NCBI RefSeq assembly: GCF_013248975.1
Contig: NZ_JABRWH010000001.1
Location: forward strand, 744,001 to 808,000
DNA length: 64,000 bases
Direction: 5' to 3'
From: Neobacillus endophyticus
GTDB taxonomy: Bacteria > Bacillota > Bacilli > Bacillales > Cytobacillaceae
This document shows, piece by piece, positions 43,040 to 52,640 of this stretch (the first letter of the stretch is position 1; every line of letters starts with the position of its first letter). A program made the position numbers and the translations under genes. The notes beneath the pieces are model-generated. The model made no database searches. It had not been told where the DNA came from and was given only the letters and a program-made list of their open reading frames with translations.

Positions 43040-44068
43040 TTACAGACTGTATTCAAATTCTGCTTCCCACATATCCTGTTTCTCTTCCTCCCCATAATAA
43101 AGAACATCGTTGCTGAACGTTAATATGAATCTCTCCGCAATCTTTACCAAGCGTTCAACCGTATCCTTTACATCTTCATATGGTCGAAAGCGGTAAGCTA
43201 TCGTGTGCTTACTATCCAGAAATTCAAGCTCCTCCCCAATTAATTCTCTTGCCTTTTCTTCTCTTTCCTTAATTTTGTAATAGATTGGCGGACTAAACTC
43301 TCTAAATGTTAATTTAACGAATGCTCTATGACGCATATCCTCTAATGAAAGAAATAAGGACACACCGCTTTTTCCGAATCCAAATGAAATATACTTGTTA
43401 TCGAGGTTGCTTTTTCTTCTTTGGAATGGGAAAAAATAAGGTATATGAGCTTCCAATTGGTCTAACAAATAATTATTTGCATCAAGAGGATTAGAGAGAT
43501 TTCTTTCTACATTATTATCCCTTCTTATTACCAAATTACCCTTAATTGGACTTATTACACTTATATCCTTTAGAAGTGTTATAGGATTTGAAACGGTATT
43601 AAGGATATTCAGTTTCTCATATATTTTCAATTTATGTGTTTCCGTATTGAGCTTGTTAATTAGCGGAATCAATTCCTTGTCAATTTGCACAAAGTATATA
43701 TTTATATCTTTGCCTTCTACTGCATTTCTCAACTGCTGTACATCTTTTCTTCTAAAACCTAATGCCTGATAAACAATTATGCCTGTCTCTATCCTTTCAA
43801 TGATTTTCAGTAATCGTCTTTGATGGTCATCGTTTGATTTTGTTAGCACATTTTCAATGATGACTTCAACATGTGACTCCTGCTCAAATCCATACATATC
43901 CAACATTAGATTCCTTTTCTTTTGATTGTCCTCTTTACTCGTAATATCAAAACTTTTTTCCAGCACAACTTCAGGCAGATTTAGATTTAACTCCTCTCGC
44001 ATAACAGATAAATTGAGTTTCAACCATACTGAAAAGATATCCTCTTTGATACTTCCATTTTTCGACAT
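43040..44068 (-). CDS. DUF4268-like putative nuclease
   Basis: 342 residues. Residues about 60-90 contain GFEQESHVEVIIENVLTKSNDDHQRRLLKIIERIETGI. This resembles the PD-(D/E)XK-like core of proteins with a C-terminal DUF4268 domain (VIIEN-x-L-x3-D-x2-H). The C-terminal half (SGVSLFLSLEDMRHRAFVKLTFREFSPPIYYKIKEREEKARELIGEELEFLD) fits DUF4268. It is paired with an XRE regulator 76 bases upstream on the same strand. Likely a defence or restriction-type nuclease; substrate unknown. RBS GAGGGG before ATG. Confidence 0.75.
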   Translation of the reverse strand: MSKNGSIKEDIFSVWLKLNLSVMREELNLNLPEVVLEKSFDITSKEDNQKKRNLMLDMYGFEQESHVEVIIENVLTKSNDDHQRRLLKIIERIETGIIVYQALGFRRKDVQQLRNAVEGKDINIYFVQIDKELIPLINKLNTETHKLKIYEKLNILNTVSNPITLLKDISVISPIKGNLVIRRDNNVERNLSNPLDANNYLLDQLEAHIPYFFPFQRRKSNLDNKYISFGFGKSGVSLFLSLEDMRHRAFVKLTFREFSPPIYYKIKEREEKARELIGEELEFLDSKHTIAYRFRPYEDVKDTVERLVKIAERFILTFSNDVLYYGEEEKQDMWEAEFEYSL

Positions 44069-44102
44069 AAAATCCCCTCGTTTTACCTTTTTGAAAATAG
44101 AA

Positions 44103-44136
44103 AAAGAGAACCAGCAAAAAGTACACAGTTCTCTTT
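44103..44136 (-). terminator. Terminator between the XRE and nuclease genes
   Basis: Minus strand AAAGAGAAC / GTTCTCTTT with a 16-base loop and TTTCT. It may attenuate read-through from the regulator into the nuclease gene. Confidence 0.7.
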
Positions 44137-44143
44137 TCCAACC

Positions 44144-44614
44144 TTAGTTAATGTTTTTATTTAATGCCTTAAGAAAAATGTCCACTTTGTTTAAAATTCT
44201 GACCGAGTCCATATGTTTACTGTGTTCTTTCCACTCACTATCCAGCAATGTCTGTATAAGCGCTAAAAGATTCTCTCTTGCTTCCATTGTAGGCAATTTA
44301 CCTTTAATCAAATATTCGTTATAAACCAGCACTTCCTGAATACTCTTCCTCGGAAGGTCTTCCTCAATAGGGTCTATATCAATTAAATCCGTTATATTCA
44401 CATTAAGCGCCCTCGAAAGATTTCGTATAATTGGATAGCTGGGAGCACGTTTAATGCCTTTTTCGAGCTTATGAATGTATCCTGCATCTACTTTTGCTAT
44501 TTCACCTAATTGCTTTAAAGTAAGGTTTTTCAGTAAACGATAGTTTTTGAGATTCTGTGAAAAAGTTCTTGAAATCTCCCTGTTCCCCTCGACATTAGCA
44601 ATGTTTCTATTCAT
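44144..44614 (-). CDS. XRE-family transcriptional regulator
   Basis: 156 residues from ATG 44614 (AGGAGG 6 bases upstream; an earlier TTG overlaps that RBS). HTH at about 20-75: FSQNLKNYRLLKNLTLKQLGEIAKVDAGYIHKLEKGIKRAPSYPIIRNLSRALNV. The C-terminal helical region may bind a ligand or partner. Probably controls itself and the nuclease gene downstream. Confidence 0.92.
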   Translation of the reverse strand: MNRNIANVEGNREISRTFSQNLKNYRLLKNLTLKQLGEIAKVDAGYIHKLEKGIKRAPSYPIIRNLSRALNVNITDLIDIDPIEEDLPRKSIQEVLVYNEYLIKGKLPTMEARENLLALIQTLLDSEWKEHSKHMDSVRILNKVDIFLKALNKNIN

Positions 44615-44788
44615 ATAATTCCTCCTGTTCAATCTGTCTAACTCGTAATCGAATTAGAACTCCCTGTTTTGATAGATTTTCAAAATTGAAACCCTTGTTT
44701 TTCTGAACCTTATATTATAGAAGACAAGAGCTGAAAATATAACGGATGCGAACAGGAATGAGAGAGAACCAGAAATTAGGAAAGAAAA

Positions 44789-44914
44789 TTAGATGGCGAT
44801 ATACTGAATATAAGGAAAAAACAATTTTTGAAATAATTTATGTGGGTTAATATATTGAGGTTCTATATGGTGTGATGTTTCAACGGGTATTGTTGAATTA
44901 GTAAGTTTTGCCAT
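44789..44914 (-). CDS. 41-residue peptide with a strong RBS
   Basis: ATG 44914 preceded by AAAGGAGGGATTACATA, a near-ideal RBS. MAKLTNSTIPVETSHHIEPQ then YINPHKLFQKLFFPYIQYIAI. Aromatic/hydrophobic C-terminus. No family recognised. It lies upstream of the XRE/nuclease pair in the same orientation and could be their first gene or a small signalling or immunity peptide. Confidence 0.6.
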   Translation of the reverse strand: MAKLTNSTIPVETSHHIEPQYINPHKLFQKLFFPYIQYIAI

Positions 44915-45296
44915 TATGTAATCCCTCCTTTCCTCTTCCTTTTTTTGTTTTTCTCCTGCCTTTTTCCGCTCTTTTTCTCATACCTTCTTTCTTGAAACCC
45001 TCGATTTGACAAGGATTATCGAGATTGTATCATTCGTTTGTTTAACTTTTTTCTGACGTACCAACAGTATGTTTCCCTGCTTTTTCCCATGCTTTTGGAC
45101 ACAAAAAAACGAGGAAAACAGGAGACAATCTCCGATTTTCACTCGTTTTAGGTAAAAATTCATTTGACTGAGAATACATATGATTTGGCTACGGAAGGTT
45201 TAGATTTTCCGATAATATAGAAGCATTTTGCGACATACCGATGTATTGTAAAGGGAATAACCCCATACATAATCCTAAAGTTCCTGGAAAAGCAAA
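44915..45296. other. C/T-rich non-coding stretch
   Basis: No gene supported. Bases 44925-45110 are C/T-rich with phrases such as TTTTTCCGCTCTTTTTCTCATACC that resemble the spacer sequence of the palindrome array at 58.1-58.8 kb, but without the palindrome itself. Confidence 0.35.
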
Positions 45297-45416
45297 AGAA
45301 CCACCCAAGCCGAACGAAGCGAAGTGGTTCTAATGCTAAACGCAAAAAATAGTTATGGAACCAACCACCTTTGTAGGTAGTTGCCGAAAGACTTGGTGTT
45401 CCCGCACCGAGCCTTT
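45297..45416 (+). ncRNA. Candidate structured RNA or origin-like hairpin cluster
   Basis: Three adjacent hairpins: AGAACCAC / GTGGTTCT (45297-45331), AACCACCT / AGGTAGTT (45363-45382) and CTTGGTG / CACCGAG (45392-45411), the last followed by CCTTTTGTT. There is no ORF in this segment. It could be a small RNA ending at a terminator or a plasmid-type single-strand origin; the sequence alone does not decide. Nothing else is seen up to 45719. Confidence 0.35.
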
Positions 45417-45719
45417 TGTTACGATTAGTATAACTCGTTTATACCAAAATTTTCAAATGGAAAGCTACGTATATAGGGGATGATAAAGTACCGATGGATT
45501 AGCATGGATTAAAGTATGTATCAGCATACATTGTAATAAGACTTTCCTTATTAGTCCTATTCAAATTTCCGTTTTTACCACACCCATAAATTCCAGACAT
45601 TATCATCTAATGCTAAAACCTTTTTAAAAAGCTGTACGATTTTGTTTGGATTTCTAATTTATATCTTATTTCATCAGCTTGGCTCATATATTTATTTGTA
45701 ATAAAGCTGTTGAAAGGGA

Positions 45720-45965
45720 TTGGATATTGTGAAAAAGTATTTCCTATTTGTAATCTTGTTCGGCTTCTTTTTTCCACTTGCTCATAAAATTGCGTTGACC
45801 ATAATGATGATTATTTACAAGGAAGATACTTATGCACTTATTTCCTATTATCACAAATTTGGATTGCTAAGCATTAGAAACTTAGTAATATCAATGATTG
45901 CAGGAATTACAGCGTATTTCTTCACTAATGTTTTCATGGGTTGGGAAAGGAGTAAAAAACAATAA
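45720..45965 (+). CDS. Small two- or three-helix membrane protein
   Basis: 81 residues from TTG 45720 with AAAGGGAT upstream. Hydrophobic segments about 6-32 and 50-73, short basic tail. Not recognised. It lies tail-to-tail with an IS1595 transposase remnant (46014-46170 minus), the same arrangement as the passenger gene of the complete element. Confidence 0.65.
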   Translation: MDIVKKYFLFVILFGFFFPLAHKIALTIMMIIYKEDTYALISYYHKFGLLSIRNLVISMIAGITAYFFTNVFMGWERSKKQ

Positions 45966-46013
45966 TCATCTTTCACTATTTACGCTTATTCCAGTTAAAC
46001 TATGAGTGATACT

Positions 46014-46170
46014 AAACGTAAACTGTCATATGTCTGGCATTTCAAATACAAATGATGCTAATCGAAATTCGTTTATATACAGTTTAGTGCTTTCGGCACT
46101 ACGACTATCGACAAAAAAAGAAGCAAGCAAGATAATTATCCAGATATTTTGTAGCCACACCTTTAAAGCG
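46014..46170 (-). pseudogene. IS1595-family transposase C-terminal remnant 3
   Basis: Minus strand FKGVATKYLDNYLACFFFVDSRSAESTKLYINEFRLASFVFEMPDI-stop matches the end of the transposase at 37412-38396. The upstream part of the gene is missing. Confidence 0.8.
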
Positions 46171-46216
46171 GATTTTACATTGTTTTAACGGGAATGGAGA
46201 GCATTCACAATATTAA

Positions 46217-46513
46217 ATGAAGAATACAACTTGTCAGGTTGTTTTTTCTGAGCAAATAGATAAGAATATCATCGAAAGGCACGATAAAAATGGCAATATG
46301 CAAAAAGGAATTTCATTTGAAGATTATATCCTATATCTTGAAGTAACGTTTCAAGTAAATATGTTCTTTTTTGAGCAGAATTCCACAATAAAGAGTTTAA
46401 ATTCTGTAGCAAAAAAAAGAAAAACCTTGATTGGATTAGTCATTCAATTCATCCTTCAAGATTTTCCTTGGAAGCTACTTTTTAAGAGATTTTTGAAAAG
46501 GAAGAGGCTTTGA
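46217..46513 (+). CDS. Doubtful hypothetical protein
   Basis: 98 residues with a Lys/Phe-rich C-terminus. The RBS is weak and the last 32 bases overlap the convergent phosphoribosyltransferase gene. It may be a chance frame or a remnant; I keep it only because the first 70 codons have plausible composition. Confidence 0.25.
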   Translation: MKNTTCQVVFSEQIDKNIIERHDKNGNMQKGISFEDYILYLEVTFQVNMFFFEQNSTIKSLNSVAKKRKTLIGLVIQFILQDFPWKLLFKRFLKRKRL

Positions 46514-47360
46514 TAGATATCGGTTTACCGTTATTCCACCAGATAACTTCCAAATGTGGAAAATGTTCAGAAATAAAGATAGCTTGTTCGACATCACTTT
46601 CTACGTATCGGGTACAACCAATTTCTACCGCCTTCTTTCCCTTCCATAAAGCAATAGATATTGAAGTAGGGTTTAATTCTTCCTTATCCCGAAAATAAAC
46701 AGGATGCAATAGATTGCTTCGATTTAGCCATGATAGTATTTCTTCCTTGTCCTCTATCGTTGTACCAGTGATGATGACATCCTGACTTCCTAAAACAGAC
46801 AAAGATGTTGTATTACGGTCATCACCATTTAATCGCCTATCATAATCATATATTGTTCCATATATCTCCCAACCAGTAAATTCATATTCATGGTCTTGTA
46901 ATAATTCAATAGAAGGAAAGTTAGGATTAAATTTTTCCTTTTCCCAAGGAACTACAAACCGTTCCTTCGGATTGTCCGTACTATAACAAAAAAACTCAGG
47001 TTTTGAAGCAGAATACGTATCCTTATAAACGACAAATGACTGTACTTCTAAACCTTGTTCTTCTAAAAAATGACGACTCTCGATTAAAGTCTTTCCCGAA
47101 CCTGCCATGTCTTCACACAACAAAATCTTTCCCCTTGAAGGAGCAGAACCAATCCAACTAATATGAGATGTTTGCATTTTTCTATTTCTTTCGTATTTCA
47201 GATAATAAATCGGAAGTCCTGTTCGTACAGATAAATGAATACCTGGAAAGATTCCTCCCCTTACGATAACCACAAGGGATGAAAAGTTCTCTTGTCGTAT
47301 GGTTTCAATCATTGCATCAATTCTAAAAGCAATATCGTCATAACTCAAATAAGTAAACAT
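46482..47360 (-). CDS. Phosphoribosyltransferase with extra C-terminal domain
   Basis: 292 residues from ATG 47360, chosen for GAGGAGAGA upstream. Type I PRTase features: SSLVVIVRGGIFPGIHLSVRTGLPIYYLKY and the PRPP-binding loop ILLCEDMAGSGKTL. The C-terminal half (DVIITGTTIEDKEEILSWLNRSNLLHPVYFRDKEEL...YVESDVEQAIFISEHFPHLEVIWWNNG) looks like a second, HAD-like domain. Such fusions are found in accessory islands. Probably acts on a nucleobase or modified nucleotide; substrate unknown. Confidence 0.85.
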   Translation of the reverse strand: MFTYLSYDDIAFRIDAMIETIRQENFSSLVVIVRGGIFPGIHLSVRTGLPIYYLKYERNRKMQTSHISWIGSAPSRGKILLCEDMAGSGKTLIESRHFLEEQGLEVQSFVVYKDTYSASKPEFFCYSTDNPKERFVVPWEKEKFNPNFPSIELLQDHEYEFTGWEIYGTIYDYDRRLNGDDRNTTSLSVLGSQDVIITGTTIEDKEEILSWLNRSNLLHPVYFRDKEELNPTSISIALWKGKKAVEIGCTRYVESDVEQAIFISEHFPHLEVIWWNNGKPISIKASSFSKIS

Positions 47361-47468
47361 GCTGTTTCTCTCCTCGATGGCCACTCTCATTATTGAACTT
47401 TCTCCACTTTAATGTCTGTTAGTGGGGGTATTGAGCTAAACATAAAAGTCAGCCTTGGGACCCTTGAC

Positions 47469-49232
47469 TTAAAAATCAGTTTTAGAAATCTTTGCTATTG
47501 GAATTTCTATCGTAAATATTGTCCATTCTTCATCGCTTGTCACAGTAAGGGTTCCTTTGTATTCTTTTATGATTTTTTTGGAACTGGCTAATCCAATTCC
47601 GCTCCCTCCTGATTCTTTTTTTGTGCTAAACCCATGTTCAAAAATACGAGAAAGGTGTTCAGGCAGAATAGTGGGACCGTTATTATATAATTTAAATACT
47701 ATATGTTCATCTTTTATATTTCCTCTTATAATCACTTTTCGATTCGATTCATCGTTAGACATGACCGCATGGAACGCATTATTTAATATGTTTCCAATCA
47801 CACGTATAAGGTTCATTAATTTCATATCATCCAAGTTGAGGGCTTCCAATTTTTCGAAGTGATGAGAAAACTGAATATGCTTATCCACCGCTTCTGATAT
47901 TTTGGTTCGGATTAAACCTTTTAATGCTGTTATATTTATCGAAATGTCTTCACCAATCGACACTTGCACTTTGGTTAAATTGCTTATATATTCATCCATA
48001 TCTTGATATCGTTTCAAATTTAGTAATCCTTGCAACGTGAATAAGTGATGTTTAAAATCATGTTGATGTTCCTGTATGGTGTTAAGCAATTGTTTAATGT
48101 TGTCCGAAAAGATAGCTTGTACATTCGCTAATATTAAACTCTGTCTTTTAATATATCTCGTTAACATAACGGTTAATAGAATTCCTATAACGAAGATGAT
48201 GAAAGTAACCAGTAAAGCCTGAACTTCCTTTTTCCAAAGAGAATCTTTTATTATACTATAATCTGAGGAAATAATCGTAATCATTTTATTTCGTTTAATA
48301 TTTCCATTAATCTCTAAATTAATAGGCATATAGGTTTTTAATATCTGTTTGTCGTCAATCTTTATAACCTTACTTATCACTCTCTTTGTTTGTATGGCTT
48401 CTGTTGAGTATTTCTTATCCAAAGGAGTTTCATAATGAAATTTCCCATCAACAACCATGCGATTACGATAAGCCTTTTCCTGCAAACTCATATCTGATTG
48501 TTTTTTATTCATTGTCCCCATTTTATTGTAATTAACTACTCCAATTTCAAGCAATACGGGGTTATTTTTTATGGCTTTTTTAATCGTAGCATCTACCCCT
48601 GCTATATTGTTATAATTGACCAACGTGGCATCACTAATAAATGGGTCAATCATATAATCGGTTTTCCCATCAAAATAATATCCCCAATTATATACACGAC
48701 CTGGATGGTTCGATGAAGTATCAGGCGGTCCCGCCCAGAAATACTTCATCACTTGACCAAAATTAGGTTCCAATTTGATGATTTTTTGTTTTTTTCCCAT
48801 TACTTGAGAAAACATACCATTCCAATTGTCTCCCCAATCTTTTGTATTTGTTCCCACCTCTTTAGGGTCACTGGATTTCACACAGATAAAGTAATTCTCT
48901 TTCTTGTCTTTTACCATAAGAGTGATATCATCCACACCTATTTCTTTCGCAAGCTGAACTAATTGCTCATTGGTTATATCTTTAACATGAGCTGGCAATT
49001 TCGCTTCTGTTGCCAATGAAGCCATACGTAAACCTTCAGCAATTTCATTTTCAAATAAACGATTTCCACTATAGTTCGTTTCAAGTGATGATTTAATGTT
49101 GGAGACGATATTTGATACTTGCTGTTGTTGGCTTTGAATTAATTCATTCCTTGTTGATAAATAATAGTACAAGTTACTTGAAAGCAAAATAATGACAATA
49201 ACCGAAAATGTAGCTATAACTATTTTTTTCAT
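47469..49232 (-). CDS. Sensor histidine kinase (SpoOB/CitA-like)
   Basis: 587 residues from ATG 49232 (GAGAGGGACAT upstream; earlier in-frame codons lack an RBS). Transmembrane helices near 3-22 and about 350-370 flank a large Cache-like extracellular sensor. Then come a coiled linker, a SpoOB-type dimerisation helix with QEHQHDFKHHLFTLQGLL (phospho-acceptor His), and an HATPase domain with N-box NILNNAFHAV and G-box GGSGIGLASSKKII. It transmits to the response regulator encoded just upstream on the same strand. Ligand unknown. Confidence 0.93.
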   Translation of the reverse strand: MKKIVIATFSVIVIILLSSNLYYYLSTRNELIQSQQQQVSNIVSNIKSSLETNYSGNRLFENEIAEGLRMASLATEAKLPAHVKDITNEQLVQLAKEIGVDDITLMVKDKKENYFICVKSSDPKEVGTNTKDWGDNWNGMFSQVMGKKQKIIKLEPNFGQVMKYFWAGPPDTSSNHPGRVYNWGYYFDGKTDYMIDPFISDATLVNYNNIAGVDATIKKAIKNNPVLLEIGVVNYNKMGTMNKKQSDMSLQEKAYRNRMVVDGKFHYETPLDKKYSTEAIQTKRVISKVIKIDDKQILKTYMPINLEINGNIKRNKMITIISSDYSIIKDSLWKKEVQALLVTFIIFVIGILLTVMLTRYIKRQSLILANVQAIFSDNIKQLLNTIQEHQHDFKHHLFTLQGLLNLKRYQDMDEYISNLTKVQVSIGEDISINITALKGLIRTKISEAVDKHIQFSHHFEKLEALNLDDMKLMNLIRVIGNILNNAFHAVMSNDESNRKVIIRGNIKDEHIVFKLYNNGPTILPEHLSRIFEHGFSTKKESGGSGIGLASSKKIIKEYKGTLTVTSDEEWTIFTIEIPIAKISKTDF

Positions 49233-49259
49233 ATGTCCCTCTCTTATGATGTAATTTCT

Positions 49260-49287
49260 ATATACTCTCAAAAAAAGAGTATCGCAT
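49260..49287 (-). promoter_or_regulatory. Intercistronic hairpin in the two-component operon
   Basis: ATACTCT-T-run-AGAGTAT stem between the regulator stop and the kinase start. It could lower kinase expression relative to the regulator or process the mRNA. Confidence 0.45.
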
Positions 49288-49327
49288 GTTTCTTTTTCTA
49301 TATAAATTTTGAGGAAAGAGGCATTCA

Positions 49328-49993
49328 CTAAAATAATTCCATCTTTTTAGCTCTTACAGATAAATCATAAGCATTTAATCTTTTAAAATACCATTGCCAC
49401 CCCAAAACCTTTTTAGATATTTTTTGGAGTTGATTGCTTACGGATTGTTTTTCAACACGCAAGTTTTTTGCTACTTCTTCAATTGAAGAACCTCTATAAA
49501 TCAATTCAAGTACCCTTTTATCTTTGTCCGTCAATTTAACCATGGCAACTTTTAATGTTTCTCTGTAATCACGAACTATAAATTCTATGACGGTTCCAGC
49601 CCAATGTTCATATTCACGGCCTTCATAGACTTCACGAACCCTTTGAGCTATTTCAGAGACTTCTGTCTTAATAACATAGTTTTTTGCTACTCCAAGCCCC
49701 AATGTGCTTCTTACTGTATCCTCATCTAATAAAGCGCTCAACATAATGATTTTTGTTTCGGGAATTATCTCTGCTAATGCGATTGCAATTTTTACGCCCG
49801 TTTGGTCTTCACCTTTTATCAAGTTAATGTCCAAAAGCAACACATCAGGCTTTAGTTCTACTGCCTTTGCTATCGCCTCTTCTTTTTCACTTGCCCATCC
49901 AACAATTTCAATATCTTCTTCCTTTTCAAGAAATGTTTTTTCAAGCAAAAGGAACGCTTCGTTATCTTCTACAACCATAACGCGAATCTTCAT
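49328..49993 (-). CDS. Two-component response regulator with HTH output
   Basis: 221 residues. Receiver domain: VMVVEDNE (acidic pocket), VLLLDINL (phospho-acceptor Asp about 56), IIMLSAL (Thr/Ser switch) and YVIKTE (Lys). C-terminal HTH LTDKDKRVLELIYRGSSIEEVAKNLRVEKQSVSNQLQKISKKVLG, a LuxR/NarL-like tetrahelical module. First gene of the pair with the kinase at 47469. Target genes unknown. Confidence 0.93.
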   Translation of the reverse strand: MKIRVMVVEDNEAFLLLEKTFLEKEEDIEIVGWASEKEEAIAKAVELKPDVLLLDINLIKGEDQTGVKIAIALAEIIPETKIIMLSALLDEDTVRSTLGLGVAKNYVIKTEVSEIAQRVREVYEGREYEHWAGTVIEFIVRDYRETLKVAMVKLTDKDKRVLELIYRGSSIEEVAKNLRVEKQSVSNQLQKISKKVLGWQWYFKRLNAYDLSVRAKKMELF

Positions 49994-50336
49994 ATATCAT
50001 CGCTTCCTTGCAAAAATTTGAACTCTCATTTACTTTATCGTACTAATGGATTATTATGTTAGATTATTCATCATAGTTTTATATTCTAAAACAGAAATTT
50101 ACTGATAAATATATAAGAAAAAGTGCTTATTTATACAGGACAATAGACTGACTCGCTCTTTAAAACGGTAAGAAACGGATAATATTTTTATCAAACCTGT
50201 GACAAATAACCATAAAAACAGACTCGTGCTATTTACCGTAATTGTTTTGAAATAATAGAAATAACGGAATTTCAGAGTTCTTGTAACACTCCTTCTCCCT
50301 CTTATACTACAATCGGATGTCCTTTTGATTTTCATA

Positions 50337-52640
50337 TCAGTTTTTCAACCGTTCAGAAATATCTCGTGCCACTACAATGAGATGTTTAATCTCATTATTT
50401 TCATCCAATACAGGAGTCGTACAAGACTCCAGATAGACCCAGCCACCATTTGCATGTTGGCATCGAAAGTTCATATAACAAGGTGTTTTGGTTGCAACCA
50501 TATTTGCATGTTTTTCTTGAATTTGAGAGATATCGTCAGGATGAACAAAGTTAAACGACACTTTTCCTTCATAAAATTCAGGTGAAAGACCTAAAACTCT
50601 TTTATGAGACGGTGAAGCATATTGAAACACACCTTTTGTATCTATCACCACAATTAAATCCTGCATGTTTTCTGCAATAAGACGATATTTCCCCTCACTT
50701 TGGCGAAGTGCTTCTTCTACCTGTTTTCTTGCTGTAATATCTCGAAAGATTCCTTGAATGGCTGGTTCTCCATCATAAATAATTCCCATTGCTTTACATT
50801 CAACAAAAAAGATAGTACCATCTTCCTTAACCATTTTACATTCCAAAATTTCAACTTGATTTTCTTTTCCACTACTTAACCGTTGCATCTGTTGAATAGC
50901 ATGTTTTAAGGAATCTGTATGAAAAAAATCTAAAGGGGATTTGCCGAATAGTTCTTTTGGTTGATTAAATCCCAAAATTTCTGCTCCAGCTTGGTTAATA
51001 TATTTTATTTTTCCTTGACTGTGTACAACTATGGGTTCTGGAGAAAGATTTAATAACCTTTCATAACGCTCTTTACTTTCTTCCAATTCTTGCTCCATCT
51101 TCTTTTTATCGGTTATGTCACTATATAAAGCCAGAGTCGCAGTACTTCCATTATACGGAATACCGACAGCACCTATCTCTATATCAATCACTTCTCCATC
51201 CTTTAGCACCAACTTCACTTCCGTCTTTGGCAACACAGCACCCTTTTCGAGACTAAATATTCTTTGTTTGGAAATCTTATGAAAATCGGGATGAATATAA
51301 TCATAGACGGACTTTCCTGCTATATTATTTTCTTTTGCAATTTTTAATGCAGATGGATTTGCGTAGAGAATCTTTCCTTCTCGATGGATAACAATTCCTT
51401 TTGGTGAATATTCGACTACTTTTCTATATCGCTCTTCACTTTCTTTTCTTTCTGTAACGTCTACACAAGAACCAATGACTTCTATTACCTGCCCACCTCT
51501 TCTTATTGGACGTAATGACTCCAGATACCAGATTCCATTGAGTTTTCCTTCGTAATAAACATTTTCTTCCCCTTCCCATGCTCTCTTATAATATTGAAGT
51601 TTTCTTTCTGCTTCATCTTTTGGAAGAATATCAAATAATTCTTTCCCAATCAGCTTTTCAGGGGTAAGCCCGATACGATATAGTAATTCACCATCACATA
51701 AGGTATGAATAAATTTACCATCTCGTTGAATAAATTTAATTATCATCCCTTGTTGCTGACGTAAAGTATCTCGTAATTCTTGTCGGGCATCTTCTAATTC
51801 TTGTTCTAACCATTTTTGCCTACTGATGTTCTGTGGAATTCCTTCCCTTTGAATTATTTGCTGGATATAATTAAATTTCTGAACAAATTCATCAGAAGGC
51901 AGTGGTCTGCTAAAAAAGTATCCTTGTCCACTATTACAAAGGTGCTGTTGTAGAAATATTAAATGGTCTTTTGATTCGACCCCTTCCGCAATCACTTCTA
52001 TCTTTAATTGGTGAGCCATTGCAATAATTGTCTTTACAATAGTGGCATCTTTGGTATCCATCGTACAATTCTGAACAAAACTTCTGTCTATCTTTATGAT
52101 ATCAATGGGGAATTCCTTTAAGTAGGAGAGGGAACTATATCCTGTTCCAAAATCATCTAAACTAATTCGTACACCAAGACGTTTCAAATCTCTTAATATA
52201 GGGAGAACTTTCTGAACATCCATCATCATACTCTCAGTAATTTCTAATTCTAAGCATTCAGGGGAAAGTCCTGATTCTTCTATAATATGTTGAACCATTT
52301 GAACAAGATTATTTTGATAAAGTTGGCTGGCAGACAAATTAACAGCCATTACTATCGGAGATAGCCCTCCTTCCTGCCAAATCTTGTTTTGCTGACATAC
52401 AGTACGTAATACCCATTCCCCAATCTGTAAAATCATTCCTGTTTCCTCTGCAAAAGGAATAAATTCACTTGGAGAAACAATCCCTTTCTGTGGGTGTTCC
52501 CAACGTATCAATGCCTCAACTCCAAAAATTTCTCCTGAAGTCAAATCAAGTTTTGGTTGATAATGAAGTCTGAACTCATTATTAATAAGAGCTTTCTTTA
52601 ACAATTCATATGTTAGTAAACTTTCAAAGGTCTGTTCCAT
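50337..52640 (-). CDS. EAL-domain c-di-GMP phosphodiesterase with four PAS domains
   Basis: 767 residues. The EAL domain comes first: VEALIRW (41-47), VNLSASQL (N101), ELEITES (E133), LDDFGTG (D162, D163), IIKIDRSF (K183) and EGVES (E219). All catalytic residues are present, so it likely degrades c-di-GMP. A short coiled coil (about 275-295) is followed by four PAS domains (about 295-405, 405-515, 525-640, 645-767), three of them ending with the PAC signature DITE/DIT-x-RK. No GGDEF domain and no membrane segment. An N-terminal EAL before PAS domains is the reverse of the usual order. Confidence 0.95.
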   Translation of the reverse strand: MEQTFESLLTYELLKKALINNEFRLHYQPKLDLTSGEIFGVEALIRWEHPQKGIVSPSEFIPFAEETGMILQIGEWVLRTVCQQNKIWQEGGLSPIVMAVNLSASQLYQNNLVQMVQHIIEESGLSPECLELEITESMMMDVQKVLPILRDLKRLGVRISLDDFGTGYSSLSYLKEFPIDIIKIDRSFVQNCTMDTKDATIVKTIIAMAHQLKIEVIAEGVESKDHLIFLQQHLCNSGQGYFFSRPLPSDEFVQKFNYIQQIIQREGIPQNISRQKWLEQELEDARQELRDTLRQQQGMIIKFIQRDGKFIHTLCDGELLYRIGLTPEKLIGKELFDILPKDEAERKLQYYKRAWEGEENVYYEGKLNGIWYLESLRPIRRGGQVIEVIGSCVDVTERKESEERYRKVVEYSPKGIVIHREGKILYANPSALKIAKENNIAGKSVYDYIHPDFHKISKQRIFSLEKGAVLPKTEVKLVLKDGEVIDIEIGAVGIPYNGSTATLALYSDITDKKKMEQELEESKERYERLLNLSPEPIVVHSQGKIKYINQAGAEILGFNQPKELFGKSPLDFFHTDSLKHAIQQMQRLSSGKENQVEILECKMVKEDGTIFFVECKAMGIIYDGEPAIQGIFRDITARKQVEEALRQSEGKYRLIAENMQDLIVVIDTKGVFQYASPSHKRVLGLSPEFYEGKVSFNFVHPDDISQIQEKHANMVATKTPCYMNFRCQHANGGWVYLESCTTPVLDENNEIKHLIVVARDISERLKN

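Noticed and set aside
44978..45345. Two short minus-strand frames
   Set aside because: No RBS, atypical composition, and they overlap the hairpin cluster and C/T-rich stretch.
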